Positions 27,018 to 36,331 of a DNA stretch of 64,000 bases are shown one piece after another; position 1 is the first letter of the stretch, and every line of letters begins with the position of its first letter. The notes beneath the pieces were generated by a model. That model had not been told where the DNA came from. It was given only the letters and a program-made list of their open reading frames with translations, and ran no database searches. Source of the DNA: Deltaproteobacteria bacterium (GTDB taxonomy: Bacteria > Myxococcota_A > UBA9160 > UBA4427); the NCBI GenBank assembly GCA_002719955.1, contig PBFW01000008.1:62001-126000 (forward strand). The letters are read 5' to 3'. Position numbers and translations under genes: made by a program.

Positions 27018-28700
27018 ATGCTCATGGCAGACCCGACCGATTCATCGTCTACGACCGGATCCCGTACGTTATCCGACCCACCTCGCGTTCGCGCAATGGC
27101 TGTCGAACTCGGTCTCGAGGAGCCGGGAACGCTTCTGCGAGCAAGGAGTGCGCAGCGCATCGGCATCTCGGAGGAGGATATCCATGGCTTGCGGATCGCG
27201 CGGCGCTCCGTCGACGCTCGACGTCGCGGGCGGACACACGATCTTCGCTTCGTCTATCACGTCGATCTCGATCTCGATCCCGTCGTCGCGCGAAGCGCCG
27301 CACTCGCGAAGGCCCTCAAGAGCGGTCGCGCCCGTGAGATCGAAAGCCAGGTGTTATTCGAAGTTTCGGAGGTCGATCCGATGTGGCGTCGTCGCAGGGT
27401 CGTCATCGTCGGCGCCGGGCCGGCGGGGCTCTATGCGGCGTGGACCTTGGCGACGAACGGAGTGGCGGTCGATCTGATCGATCGAGGCCCTGCGTTGCGC
27501 AAACGTGGGCGGGCGGTGGCTCGGTTCACGGCGACGCGAGAACTCGACCCCGAGAATAATCTCCTCTTCGGAGAGGGGGGGGCCGGGACCTATTCCGATG
27601 GAAAGCTCTATACGCGCACTCAGCATCCCCTGGCAGGGCCGATCCTTCAAACGCTCATAGATGCCGGCGCCGACCCCGAGATCGCCTTCGACGCGCGGGC
27701 CCATATCGGGACGGATCGGCTGCATCGGATCCTGCCCAGACTGCGTAGGCGCCTCGAGGAGATGGGTGTTCGCTTTCATTTTGAGACGCGCCTCGAGGGG
27801 CTTGTCCGCTCCGAGGCGAGCACGGTGAGCGCGCTCAGGACGTCGGCGGGTGAATTCCCCTGCGACGGGGTCATCCTGGGACTCGGCCACAGCGCACGGG
27901 ACACCTTGCGCTCGCTTGCCGAGGAGGGGCTGATCCTCGAGGCGAAGCCCTTCCAGATCGGCCTGCGGATCGAACATCCCCAGGCCCTGATCGACGAGGG
28001 GCGATACGGTCCGGGCGCCGATCTCGAACGATTGGGGCACGCCTACTATTCGCTGGTCGCGAAGTCGACCCCGGAAACGTCCGCGGTGCACAGCTTCTGT
28101 ATGTGCCCCGGCGGGCAGATCGTAGCGGCCGTCGCGCAACCCGGGATGCTCTGCACCAATGGGATGAGCAATTCCAGGCATTCGTCACCCTTCGCGAATT
28201 CCGGACTCGTGGTGAGCGTTGGTCCGGGCGTTTTCGGCGATGGCGTCTTCGCGGGTGTGGAATTTCAGGAGGGGCTCGAGACCGCTTTCTTCGAGGCCGG
28301 TGGTGGCGATTACACGGTTCCGGCCCAACGGGTGAAGGATTTCTTGAAGGGCCGCGCGAGTTCCTCGTTCGGGCGCAGTAGCTACAAGATGGGTCTCGCC
28401 GAAGTCCGGATCGACGAGCTTCTTCCGGCCAGAATGACGGCTTCACTGCGCGGCGCGTTGCGACGTTTCGACAAGCAGATTCCGGGTTATGCCGGAGAGG
28501 AGGGCCTGCTCGTCGGGGTCGAATCGCGGAGTTCGGGGCCCCTTCGGATTCCGCGCGATCGGGAGACCCGCCTGGCCCCCGGTTTCGCGAACCTCTGGCC
28601 CGTCGGTGAGGGGGCCGGCTTCTCCGGTGGGATCATGAGCGCGGCGATCGATGGCGCGCGCAGCGCCTGGGCTCTGCTGGGTCATCGTGAATCGAAGTAG
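27018..28700 (+). CDS. FAD-dependent dehydrogenase, COG2509 type
   Basis: A 560-residue flavoprotein. An N-terminal 110-residue region (ISEEDIHGLRIARRSVDARR, then FVYHVDLDL) is typical of the 'NAD(FAD)-utilizing dehydrogenase' group; a Rossmann FAD motif follows (VVIVGAGPAGLYAAWTLA), then GKLYTRTQ, SFCMCPGGQIV and, at the C-terminus, VESRSSGPLRIPRD and LWPVGEGAGFSGGIMSAA. The physiological substrate of this family is unknown. It lies divergent from the PilZ remnant, with its start 97 bp away. Confidence 0.8.
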   Translation: MLMADPTDSSSTTGSRTLSDPPRVRAMAVELGLEEPGTLLRARSAQRIGISEEDIHGLRIARRSVDARRRGRTHDLRFVYHVDLDLDPVVARSAALAKALKSGRAREIESQVLFEVSEVDPMWRRRRVVIVGAGPAGLYAAWTLATNGVAVDLIDRGPALRKRGRAVARFTATRELDPENNLLFGEGGAGTYSDGKLYTRTQHPLAGPILQTLIDAGADPEIAFDARAHIGTDRLHRILPRLRRRLEEMGVRFHFETRLEGLVRSEASTVSALRTSAGEFPCDGVILGLGHSARDTLRSLAEEGLILEAKPFQIGLRIEHPQALIDEGRYGPGADLERLGHAYYSLVAKSTPETSAVHSFCMCPGGQIVAAVAQPGMLCTNGMSNSRHSSPFANSGLVVSVGPGVFGDGVFAGVEFQEGLETAFFEAGGGDYTVPAQRVKDFLKGRASSSFGRSSYKMGLAEVRIDELLPARMTASLRGALRRFDKQIPGYAGEEGLLVGVESRSSGPLRIPRDRETRLAPGFANLWPVGEGAGFSGGIMSAAIDGARSAWALLGHRESK

Positions 28701-28899
28701 GGGCGGTCGCTGACGGGGCGTGCCATCGCCCTCGCCGAACGCCCTCGCCCCTTTGGGCCCTGCGCTCGGGGGCGCGAGCCATGATGCGCGCCCGGGAACC
28801 CTCGGCGACGCAGGCGGGGCACCGCCCGGCGGCTTTGACGACACGCGATCCCGGCGCTGGGCCCGATCGTGGCTGGCGTTGCCGCCGCTCGGCTTGCCG

Positions 28900-30651
28900 T
28901 CAGGCCGGTATCGGGCGCGCTCCGCGGATCAAAAGGCCTGGGCGGGCCTCCGTACACTCGCCGTCCTGCATCACGATTTCGCCGGCGACGATCGTGGCGT
29001 CGTAGCCTCTCGATCTCTGGAGGAGGCGTCTCGCGCCACCGGGCAGGTCGAAGGCCATCTCCGGTCGTTGCAGCGACAGATTTTCGAAATCGATGACGTT
29101 GAAGTCGGCCTTGTACCCCGGCGCGATGATCCCGCGATCGAAGAGCCCGTAGACCGCAGCCGTGTCCTGTGTCATCGCCTTGACCGCCTGTGCGATCGAT
29201 ACCTTCGGACCGCGCGTTCGATCACGCGTCCAGTGGGTCAGCATGAAGGTCTGGAGTGAGGCATCGCAGATCACGCCGCAATGCGCCCCTCCATCGCCGA
29301 GCGCGATGACCGCACGGTCGTTGTTCAGCAACTCGTACATCAGGTCGAGGTTGCCGTCGCTGTAGTTGAAGAAGGTGAGTAGCAGCAACTCCTTGCCCTC
29401 GTCACGAAGCATGAAGTCATAGAGGACCTCGTCCGCGGGTTTCCCCTCGCGCGCAGCGATCGCCCAGATGCTCTGTTCCGGTCCGGGTTCGTAGTCCGGT
29501 GGATCGCCGAGCGGGAAGATCTTCTTGAGCATCGCCGGATTGTCGAGCAGGCTGCCGAATCCAGCGCTCGAGTCGCGATCGGGGCCGAGGATTCGCTCGC
29601 GCACCGACGGATCCTTCATGCGCTCGACTCGCTGGGCGAGCGGCAGGTCCTGGATCTCCAGATAGGCGGGGCGGTTCAAGAATTGATTCGCCTCGGTCTG
29701 ATGTCCGGTCAGGATGCCGAAGGGCCGTGGCGCGAATTGGGCCAGTAGGTTCGCACCTTTCGATTGGCTCTTCTCGCAGATCTCTACGAGTTGGCGCCAC
29801 TGGTTCGGTGCCGAGTCGAATTGCAGCATGGCGAAGGAGATCGGGCGTTCGATCTCCGCAGAGAGCCGCTGCATCCACTCGATCTCCTCGAGGGCCGCTT
29901 CGATCTTGTCTCCGCCGATATCGCCCGCCGCACCCGCGCCGGCCAGCTCGAAGACACCCATGCCGAGTTCGCCGAGCGATCGGCCGATTCCGAAGAGCTC
30001 ATCCTCGGCGGCGAAGGTGCCGGGGACGGGCTCGCCGTTGAGCGCGGTGTGGCCCCGGGTGCGCGAAGTCGAGAATCCCAGCGCGCCCGCCTCGACGCCC
30101 TCTTTCACGATCGCCGCCATCTCGGCGATGTCCTGCGCCGTGGCCGCTTCGTTACGCGCCCCCCGGTCGCCCATCACATAGGTGCGGACGGAGCCGTGGG
30201 GTACGTGCGTTCCGAGGTCGACGGCTTTGGGCCTGCGTTCGAGTGCGTCGAGATATTCTGGAAAGGTCTCCCAATCCCACTGGATGCCTTCGGCGAGTGC
30301 GGATCCCGGGATGTCCTCGACCCCTTCCATGAGTTCGATCAGCATCTGATGCTGGTCGCGTCTTGCCGGCGCGAAGCCGACACCACAATTGCCCATGACT
30401 GCGGTCGTCACACCGTGCCAGCCCGAGGGCAGCAGATGCGGATCCCAGGTCGCCTGGGCGTCGTAATGCGTGTGGATATCCACGAACCCGGGTGTCACGA
30501 GTCGGCCATCGGCATCGATCTCTCGGCGGGCCTCGCCGACCGCCTTGCCGACCTCGGTGATCTTGCCGTCGCTGACGGTGATATCGCCCGTGAAGGGCTC
30601 CGCGCCCGTTCCATCGGCGATCTTGGCGCCGCGAATGACGAGGTCGTGCAT
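28900..30651 (-). CDS. N-acyl-D-amino-acid deacylase-type amidohydrolase
   Basis: A 583-residue metal-dependent hydrolase of the D-aminoacylase group (COG3653). The metal site starts with GFVDIHTHYDAQATWDP, GNCGVGFAPARRD follows, LGFSTSRTRGH is the 'FSTSR' block, and IALGDGGAHCGVICDA carries a late Asp/His. APGYKADFNVIDFENL is the typical C-terminal beta-sandwich segment. Enzymes of this type split N-acyl or cyclic amide bonds; the natural substrate here is unknown. It lies 198 bp downstream of the MaoC gene and may be the last gene of the operon starting at 37438. Confidence 0.8.
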   Translation of the reverse strand: MHDLVIRGAKIADGTGAEPFTGDITVSDGKITEVGKAVGEARREIDADGRLVTPGFVDIHTHYDAQATWDPHLLPSGWHGVTTAVMGNCGVGFAPARRDQHQMLIELMEGVEDIPGSALAEGIQWDWETFPEYLDALERRPKAVDLGTHVPHGSVRTYVMGDRGARNEAATAQDIAEMAAIVKEGVEAGALGFSTSRTRGHTALNGEPVPGTFAAEDELFGIGRSLGELGMGVFELAGAGAAGDIGGDKIEAALEEIEWMQRLSAEIERPISFAMLQFDSAPNQWRQLVEICEKSQSKGANLLAQFAPRPFGILTGHQTEANQFLNRPAYLEIQDLPLAQRVERMKDPSVRERILGPDRDSSAGFGSLLDNPAMLKKIFPLGDPPDYEPGPEQSIWAIAAREGKPADEVLYDFMLRDEGKELLLLTFFNYSDGNLDLMYELLNNDRAVIALGDGGAHCGVICDASLQTFMLTHWTRDRTRGPKVSIAQAVKAMTQDTAAVYGLFDRGIIAPGYKADFNVIDFENLSLQRPEMAFDLPGGARRLLQRSRGYDATIVAGEIVMQDGECTEARPGLLIRGARPIPA

Positions 30652-30849
30652 GGTTGATCTCCTAGATTTGATCGGGGACGAGAATGCGCTCGAGGCCGTG
30701 CCGATCGCCTCGAGCGGGGCAATTCGCTGCTCAGGAGACTGGCAGTCGCGTTGGGGCGTCGCAAGGGTGGAACGGGTCTCGAGACGGATCAGGTGCTGTC
30801 GATGGCCGAGAGGCGAGGAGGGGGCAGCTCGTGCGTTTATGCGAGGACG

Positions 30850-31266
30850 TTAGAGCGTGATCTTCGCGGTGCCCATGACGGGCGTCTCGCCCTTTTCGTT
30901 CTTCAGCGTCAGGTCGATCTCGATCATTTTCGACTCTTCGTCGATATCCGTGACAACGCCGCTTGCGGTCGGTTTGGAATCGACGAGCAGCGGCGCCCGA
31001 AAGATCGTATCGATGTTCAGGACTTCGGCATTAGGCGCCCATCTGTGGATCAGGGCGACGAGGATCCCCTGGCTCATGATGCCGGGCACGATCGCGCCGG
31101 GAAGTCCATTCTTGCGGGCATCTTCGTGGTCGATGAAGCGACCCGCCTCCATCATGGCGGCCTTGGCGAAGACCTTCACATTGGGCAGTGAGACATTCGG
31201 TTGGATCTCCGGGAGTTCCTCTCCGAATTCGACGTCTTCGAAATTCTTGTGTGCAGCCTCTTTCAT
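30850..31266 (-). CDS. MaoC-like dehydratase
   Basis: A 138-residue hot-dog protein. GRFIDHEDARKNGLPGAIVP resembles the MaoC active-site region with Asp and His, followed by GIMSQGILVALI. It starts 12 bp after the stop of the FAS1-like dehydratase gene. The two look like a heteromeric enoyl-CoA hydratase of the ChsH1/ChsH2 or HadAB kind. Acting on a CoA ester made by the two acyl-CoA dehydrogenases of the same run is the obvious hypothesis. Confidence 0.8.
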   Translation of the reverse strand: MKEAAHKNFEDVEFGEELPEIQPNVSLPNVKVFAKAAMMEAGRFIDHEDARKNGLPGAIVPGIMSQGILVALIHRWAPNAEVLNIDTIFRAPLLVDSKPTASGVVTDIDEESKMIEIDLTLKNEKGETPVMGTAKITL

Positions 31267-31278
31267 GTGGATCCGCTC

Positions 31279-31713
31279 TCAATCGAATTCGCGTTGGACG
31301 AGGCGCCAATCGACGGTCGCCAGGGGGGCGCCGCCCTCGTTGTAGAAATTCATCCGGTGGACGATGAAGAGCATCGAACCCGAGCGCCCCGATTTTTCGA
31401 AGATATCGGCGATCTCGCTTCTGCCCTGGATCTTGTCACCCGGGCGCACGGGCGCGTGAAACTCGACCGATTTACCCGCGTCGAAGCAGCGATGCATGTC
31501 GACGGGAAAATCTTCGGGCATCGCCCGCGTGCCGTGGATCCGGGTGAGGTAGTTGGGGACGGCCTGGAAGTCGGCGTCCTCGGGATCCGTGAATCGGGGC
31601 AGTGTCTCTCCGCACGCGGTCGCGAAATCGACAAGGGATCCGGTCTTGGCGTGGAGTTCGATCTCGTCGAAGACATAGCCGGTGAATCTGGCTTTCAGTT
31701 CTTCTGCGTTCAT
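31279..31713 (-). CDS. MaoC N-terminal (FAS1-like) dehydratase subunit
   Basis: A 144-residue protein resembling the FAS1-like dehydratase (MaoC_dehydrat_N) family: an N-terminal helix-strand (FTGYVFDEIELHAKTGSLVDF), a central AVPNYLTRIHGTR, then a hot-dog core with FHAPVRPGDKIQGRSEI and a terminal FYNEGGAPLATVDWRLV. It lacks the catalytic Asp-His of its partner at 30850, as is usual for the non-catalytic half of a heteromeric hydratase. It belongs to the minus-strand catabolic run. Confidence 0.78.
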   Translation of the reverse strand: MNAEELKARFTGYVFDEIELHAKTGSLVDFATACGETLPRFTDPEDADFQAVPNYLTRIHGTRAMPEDFPVDMHRCFDAGKSVEFHAPVRPGDKIQGRSEIADIFEKSGRSGSMLFIVHRMNFYNEGGAPLATVDWRLVQREFD

Positions 31714-31838
31714 GTCATTCCCCGCCTGAGTGCGCCGATGGGTGCCATTTCGGGTGTCCCCGCGGAGGTCTTGCTTCGGGGGGCGGCGACGAGCTTCGTT
31801 GATTTGGGACGCGTTGTCGAACCCGGTTGGAGCAGCGC

Positions 31839-32474
31839 TCAGCGGCCTGATTCGGGGAGGGTCGCTTCGAAACGCCCCTCGGAGAGCGCCTCGACGAGTC
31901 CGCTGATATCCCGGATCTCGTCCTCGAATCGGGTCGCACAGCGGCCGATATGGCTCACGATATGGGCGTCTGAACCACCGATCGAGTTCCAGCCGTATTT
32001 GTCGGCGTAGGCCTGGGCTTCCTCGTTCTCACCCTCGCGGCTGCCACCGTTGAGCGTCTCGATCGTTTGGATGCCTTCGACGGGGCCCCGGGTCTCCCAA
32101 TGTGCGCACATTCCGACCTTGGGGCGACCGGGATGGCAGGGAATGGCGATGGCTCCGGCGCGTTTCGCTTCTGCGAGGACCGTCGCGAGCGGGTTGTCGA
32201 TCTTCGCAAAATCGAAGGCGACTCGAAGGTCGTCGTTGACACCGAAAACGAGGACGTGGCCGTATTCGGTTTCGACTTCACTGGCCTTCAGGATGAGTAG
32301 GCCGAATCTGTCCTCGAGGGCGCGGTAATCGTTCGCCTCATCGAATTGCCGATGTTCGGTCAGGACGAACCCATCGAGTGGCAGTTTCTTGCGCTGGATC
32401 CACTGACAATAATTCTCGACCTTGGCGCGACCGTCGTCCGAGGCGACGGAATGGGAATGGAGGTCCAGTATCAT
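31839..32474 (-). CDS. PHP-domain phosphoesterase
   Basis: A 211-residue PHP-fold protein. LHSHSVASDDG, LTEHRQFDE, IPCHPGR, ETLNGG and GGSDAHIVSHIG supply the His and Asp residues of the trinuclear metal site. The family hydrolyses phosphate esters (histidinol phosphate, nucleotides, CoA-related compounds). Its start overlaps the stop of the DUF35 gene by 4 bp, so it is firmly part of the acyl-CoA operon, which is unusual. Its substrate is unknown. Confidence 0.82.
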   Translation of the reverse strand: MILDLHSHSVASDDGRAKVENYCQWIQRKKLPLDGFVLTEHRQFDEANDYRALEDRFGLLILKASEVETEYGHVLVFGVNDDLRVAFDFAKIDNPLATVLAEAKRAGAIAIPCHPGRPKVGMCAHWETRGPVEGIQTIETLNGGSREGENEEAQAYADKYGWNSIGGSDAHIVSHIGRCATRFEDEIRDISGLVEALSEGRFEATLPESGR

Positions 32475-32902
32475 GCGGGAATGAACCTCGGCACACCCAA
32501 TTTATCCCCGTTCTTCGCAGGGGTGGGGACGAAGTCGACCTGGACAGCCATCCCGATCGAGACCTCGTCCGGGTCGCAGTCGACGATATTCGTGAGGAGC
32601 TGCGGGCCCTCTTCGAGCTGGACATAGGACACGATGTAGGGGACCGCGGCGCTGAAAGCGGGCATCTGATTTTGGCGGACGACGGAGTAGGTGTAGACCT
32701 CGCCGCGACCGCTCGCGACGAAATATTCGATGTCGTCGGAGAGGCAGGTCACACAGAGGCCGCGTGGCCGATGCTGCACGGCCTGGCAGGCGCGACAGCG
32801 CTGGAGCACGAGTTCTCCTCGACCGCAGCCCTCCCAGTAGGCGCGGGTTTCCCAATCGATCGCGGGGGCGTGGTATTCGGGATTCGTTTTTTTGTCCACC
32901 AT
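32471..32902 (-). CDS. DUF35 zinc-ribbon/OB-fold protein
   Basis: A 143-residue DUF35 protein. CRACQAVQHRPRGLCVTC holds two Cys pairs for zinc, followed by an OB fold (GEVYTYSVVRQ, VSYVQLEEGPQLLTNIVDCD). Such proteins bind thiolase-fold partners and are needed for their activity. The thiolase-like gene at 32914 directly precedes it, with a gap of 11 bp, and is the expected partner. Confidence 0.87.
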   Translation of the reverse strand: MVDKKTNPEYHAPAIDWETRAYWEGCGRGELVLQRCRACQAVQHRPRGLCVTCLSDDIEYFVASGRGEVYTYSVVRQNQMPAFSAAVPYIVSYVQLEEGPQLLTNIVDCDPDEVSIGMAVQVDFVPTPAKNGDKLGVPRFIPA

Positions 32903-32913
32903 GTAGATTGCCC

Positions 32914-34080
32914 CTAATTCGCGCTCAGGATGAGTGTCGCACCGCTATGCATCAGACCGAGATAGCCGCCCGTACCATGAGCGAGCGCGACTTCAGCGCC
33001 CTCGACCTGGCGTTCGCCGAGTCCACCGCGAAGCTGCCGAACTGCCTCGATGACCAGATAGATGCCGCGCATGCCCGGATGATTCGACGACAACCCACCG
33101 CCGTCCGGATTGACGGGTAGATGACCCCCGAGGCCGATTCCGCCTTTCTCGACGAAGGGGCCACCCTCCCCCTTCTGGCAGAACCCGAGGTTCTCGAGGG
33201 TGCATAATACGGTGATGGTGAAGGAGTCGTAGATCGTGCAGAGGTCGATCTCGGAGTGGGAAAGACCGGCCATCGCGAACGCGTGTTCGCCGGATTGTCT
33301 GGCGGCGATCGTCGTCAGATCGGGGGCACCGATTTCGCGGTGTGCAACGGACTCGCCGGTCCCGCGGACGATGATCGGCCTCTTCTTCAGATCCTTCGCG
33401 CGTTCGAGCGATGTGACGATCACGGCGCCACCGCCATCGCTGATGATGCAGCAGTCGAGCAGATGGAGCGGATCGGCGATGACGCGACTCTCGAGGACTT
33501 CTTCGCGCGTGATCGGTCGCCGCATCTTCGCATGAGGGTTGAGCGAGGCGTGGTGGCGTGTCGAGACGGCGATATCGGCGAGCTGTTCGGGGGTCGTGCC
33601 GAATTCGTACATATGTCGTTGGGCGACCATCGCGTAGGACGATACGAGGGTCATGCCGTAGGGCGCATTGAAGGCGGAAGCCGGGTCGCGGCCACTGGAG
33701 TCGCCCGTGCCGATCGCCATTGCCTCGGAAGCGGCCGTACTCCCGTAGAGAATCAGCGCGACGTCGCAGAGCCCCGAGTGGATCGCCGCCGCCGCGTGAG
33801 CGACGTGGGACACGAAAGAGGAACCACCGATATTGCTGCCGTCCATGTAGCGGGGCTTGATATTCAGGTATTCCGAGAGCTGGACCATGCCCATGGCCCC
33901 CATGGCCATCGTTGCCCCGAAGACCCCGTCGACGTCAGAGAGCGTCAATCCTGCATCGTCGAGGGCCTCGCGCGTGCATTCGCCCATGATCTGGAAGGCG
34001 GTTTTGTCGGGGGCCCAGCGGCTCTCGTATTCGTGAATGCCGGCGATCGCGATTTCACCCGAAAAACTGTTCTTTCCCAT
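32914..34080 (-). CDS. Thiolase-like (SCP2/Ltp type) protein lacking the nucleophilic Cys
   Basis: A 388-residue thiolase-superfamily protein. MGECTREALDDAGLTLSDVD and LLDCCIISDGGGAVIV are family blocks, and HLPVNPDGGGLSSNHPGMRG and VALAHGTGG carry the late His region. Where the Ltp2 copy at 13999 has GGGAACAP, this protein reads NIGGSSFV, so the usual Cys is absent. With the DUF35 gene next to it, a carbon-carbon lyase (aldolase-like) or a structural role is more likely than thiolysis. The start at 34080 matches the family; the frame is open upstream but overlaps the hydrolase gene. Confidence 0.82.
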   Translation of the reverse strand: MGKNSFSGEIAIAGIHEYESRWAPDKTAFQIMGECTREALDDAGLTLSDVDGVFGATMAMGAMGMVQLSEYLNIKPRYMDGSNIGGSSFVSHVAHAAAAIHSGLCDVALILYGSTAASEAMAIGTGDSSGRDPASAFNAPYGMTLVSSYAMVAQRHMYEFGTTPEQLADIAVSTRHHASLNPHAKMRRPITREEVLESRVIADPLHLLDCCIISDGGGAVIVTSLERAKDLKKRPIIVRGTGESVAHREIGAPDLTTIAARQSGEHAFAMAGLSHSEIDLCTIYDSFTITVLCTLENLGFCQKGEGGPFVEKGGIGLGGHLPVNPDGGGLSSNHPGMRGIYLVIEAVRQLRGGLGERQVEGAEVALAHGTGGYLGLMHSGATLILSAN

Positions 34081-34082
34081 GC

Positions 34083-34904
34083 TCAGAGGGCCTCTGCGAC
34101 CCGGCGAATCTCGCTTGCGAGGGCCTCGGGTTTTTCGAGTGGAAGGAAATGGGCAGCCCCCTCGACTTCGATGATCGAAGCCGAACCGAGAGTTCCTGCC
34201 AGAGATTCGGCTCGAGATCGGCAGGCGTCGTTTTCGGCCTGGCCGTTGACGATCGAGACCGGGCAGCGGATTCCCGAGCCACCGTCGAAGGCATCCGACC
34301 AGGCGCGACTGGCTTCGAGATCCACCAGCGTCGCGCGTGGATCCGTCCGGATCCCCTCCATATAGGCGCGTCGCATCAGTTCCTGACCGCCCTCCTTCCA
34401 GACCCGGCTGGGATCGAAGGGCCGGGGTGCCTTTCCTCGGGTGACCCGGCGCATCGTCTCGATCGTCTCGTCTTCGATCCCTAGCGCGAGGCCCGCGCCG
34501 CATAACACAAGGCCCGCGATCGAATCGCCTCGGGTACGCGCCCACTCGAGGGCGACGAGGGCGCCCATGCCGTGGCCGACGAGAATTGGCCGCGTCGCGT
34601 GGCACCAGCCCGCGACCCATTGTGCCATCTCGGTCATCTCTGCGATCGAGGGCAGCGAGTCGAGGCGACCTGAACGACCATGACCGGGTAGATCGAATGC
34701 AAGGGCTCCTCCGATTCCGCTCTCCTCCGAGAACGCAGCGGCGGCCAGCAGTTCCGTGAACACCGAACTCTGCAGCCCAGCATCGTGGAGGCAGAGGATC
34801 GCCGGACCCGACCCGAGGGAGGGCGGATCCTGGGGAAGCGTCGTGCGTCCGGTATGCCGCACCAGGATCGGTACCCCGTCGCGGCGTATGTACTTTTCGG
34901 GCAT
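34083..34904 (-). CDS. Alpha/beta-hydrolase-fold protein with Ser-to-Gly nucleophile change
   Basis: A 273-residue alpha/beta hydrolase: LCLHDAG (oxyanion region), AFDLPGHGRSGR, the nucleophile elbow VGHGMGALVALEWA, and a late HFLPLEKPEALA with the catalytic His. The elbow normally reads GHSxG; here the Ser codon is GGC (Gly), so the usual nucleophile is missing. It may be inactive, act through another mechanism, or bind a ligand. Its stop is 2 bp from the start of the thiolase-like gene, so it is part of the operon. Confidence 0.82.
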   Translation of the reverse strand: MPEKYIRRDGVPILVRHTGRTTLPQDPPSLGSGPAILCLHDAGLQSSVFTELLAAAAFSEESGIGGALAFDLPGHGRSGRLDSLPSIAEMTEMAQWVAGWCHATRPILVGHGMGALVALEWARTRGDSIAGLVLCGAGLALGIEDETIETMRRVTRGKAPRPFDPSRVWKEGGQELMRRAYMEGIRTDPRATLVDLEASRAWSDAFDGGSGIRCPVSIVNGQAENDACRSRAESLAGTLGSASIIEVEGAAHFLPLEKPEALASEIRRVAEAL

Positions 34905-34983
34905 GGGCGGAACTCCAATCGTTGGGCGATCGCGAAGTGCTGTCGATCTCCTTCCAGGTGCGCTCGATACGCCCTGTGGATCT

Positions 34984-36228
34984 CTAGGAATTGGGCGGGC
35001 CGCTCGGGATATCCCTGAACGCGATCCCTTTGTCGGCGCGTGCGTCGGAGGGGAGCCCCATCACTCGTTCGGCGATGATATTGCGCAGCACCTCATCCGT
35101 TCCGCCCGCGATTCGGAGGCCGGGGAGCGAGAGGTAACGCTCCTGCCACGAAGCGGCGGCGGGCGTCGCTTCGGGATCGAGCAGAGCGCCGGATGTCCCG
35201 GCGAGATCCATCGCGAAGGAGGCCGCTTCCTGTTGCAGCGCGGCCCCCACCAATTTGCCCATGCTCGCCTCGGGGCCCGGCGGGCGCCCCTGGGAAATCG
35301 CGGTCAGTGTGCGCAGCGAAGTATTCTTGAGGCCACGTGCTTTGACGATGTAGTCGGCGATCTGCTCTCGGACCTGGCGATCCTCGATGGCCGGCGCGCC
35401 GTCGACCTCGATCTCGCTCGCGAAATCGATGAGTTCTTCGAGCGCGCCGATCCCCATGCCCGAACCGATCGATTGGCGCTCGTTCATGAGGGTCGTGAGC
35501 GCGACCGTCCAGCCGTTGCCGACCTCGCTGATGCGCTGGTCGTCCGGAATTCGCACGTCGGAGAAGAAGACCTCGTTGAAACCCTGGGCCCGGTTGACCT
35601 GGGTGATCGGCCGGATCTCGATGCCGGGCGAGGTCATGTTGACGACGAAATAGGTGAGGCCGGCGTGCTTGACGACCTCTGGGTCGGTGCGCACGACGAG
35701 GATGCCCCATTCGCAGATATCGGCACCGCTGGTCCAGATCTTCTGGCCGTTCACGACCCATTCATCGCCGTCCTTGACGGCGGAGCTACGAAGTCCCGCC
35801 AGGTCCGAGCCGGCGGAGGGCTCGGAGAAGAGCTGGCACCAGATATCTTCCCCAGAGAGCAGCCGCGGAATCCAGCGCTCCTGCTGTTCGGTCGTGCCGT
35901 GGGCGAGGATCGTCGGACCGCACATGCCGATGCCGATCGAGAAGATGTTGGCGGGCAGCTTGAAATGGCCCTGTTCTTCGTTCCAGATCACGTTCTCCAT
36001 CGGTGTCGCGGCTCGTCCGCCGAGTTCCTTCGGCCAGGTGATACAGGCCCAACCGGACTCGGCCTTCTTCTTTTGCCAGGCCTGCGCCTCGGCGACGATT
36101 TCGGGCGTCAGGAGTTCGCCGATGCCGTGGTCGGCCTCGTTCGGGTCGACGGGTTCGGCGTTGGCTTCGAGCCAGCTGCGCGCTTCGGCGCGGAAGGCCG
36201 CTTCTTCGGGGGTATCGTTGAAATCCAT
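34984..36228 (-). CDS. Acyl-CoA dehydrogenase, larger subunit type
   Basis: A 414-residue acyl-CoA dehydrogenase. ITWPKELGGRAATPMEN, LFSEPSAGSDLAGLRSSAV, VVNGQKIWTSGADICEWG, LMNERQSIGSG and LRIAGGTDEVLRNIIAERVMG are the standard blocks for FAD and substrate binding. The start at 36228 follows GAGGAGCT. The smaller dehydrogenase at 36332 directly upstream suggests an alpha2beta2 heteromer, the arrangement known for steroid side-chain dehydrogenases. Confidence 0.88.
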   Translation of the reverse strand: MDFNDTPEEAAFRAEARSWLEANAEPVDPNEADHGIGELLTPEIVAEAQAWQKKKAESGWACITWPKELGGRAATPMENVIWNEEQGHFKLPANIFSIGIGMCGPTILAHGTTEQQERWIPRLLSGEDIWCQLFSEPSAGSDLAGLRSSAVKDGDEWVVNGQKIWTSGADICEWGILVVRTDPEVVKHAGLTYFVVNMTSPGIEIRPITQVNRAQGFNEVFFSDVRIPDDQRISEVGNGWTVALTTLMNERQSIGSGMGIGALEELIDFASEIEVDGAPAIEDRQVREQIADYIVKARGLKNTSLRTLTAISQGRPPGPEASMGKLVGAALQQEAASFAMDLAGTSGALLDPEATPAAASWQERYLSLPGLRIAGGTDEVLRNIIAERVMGLPSDARADKGIAFRDIPSGPPNS

Positions 36229-36331
36229 TTTCGAGCTCCTCTGATTCGGAGGGCGGGGCAGGTCGCGATTCGCATGGCCCCGATCGGACAGGTTCTTCCA
36301 TGAGCCCATTTCATGGGGCTCCGGTCGAGGT

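Noticed and set aside
28900..30651. Dihydropyrimidinase or imidazolonepropionase identity for the amidohydrolase
   Set aside because: The FSTSR block, the length of 583 residues and the APGYKADFNVID tail fit the D-aminoacylase group better.
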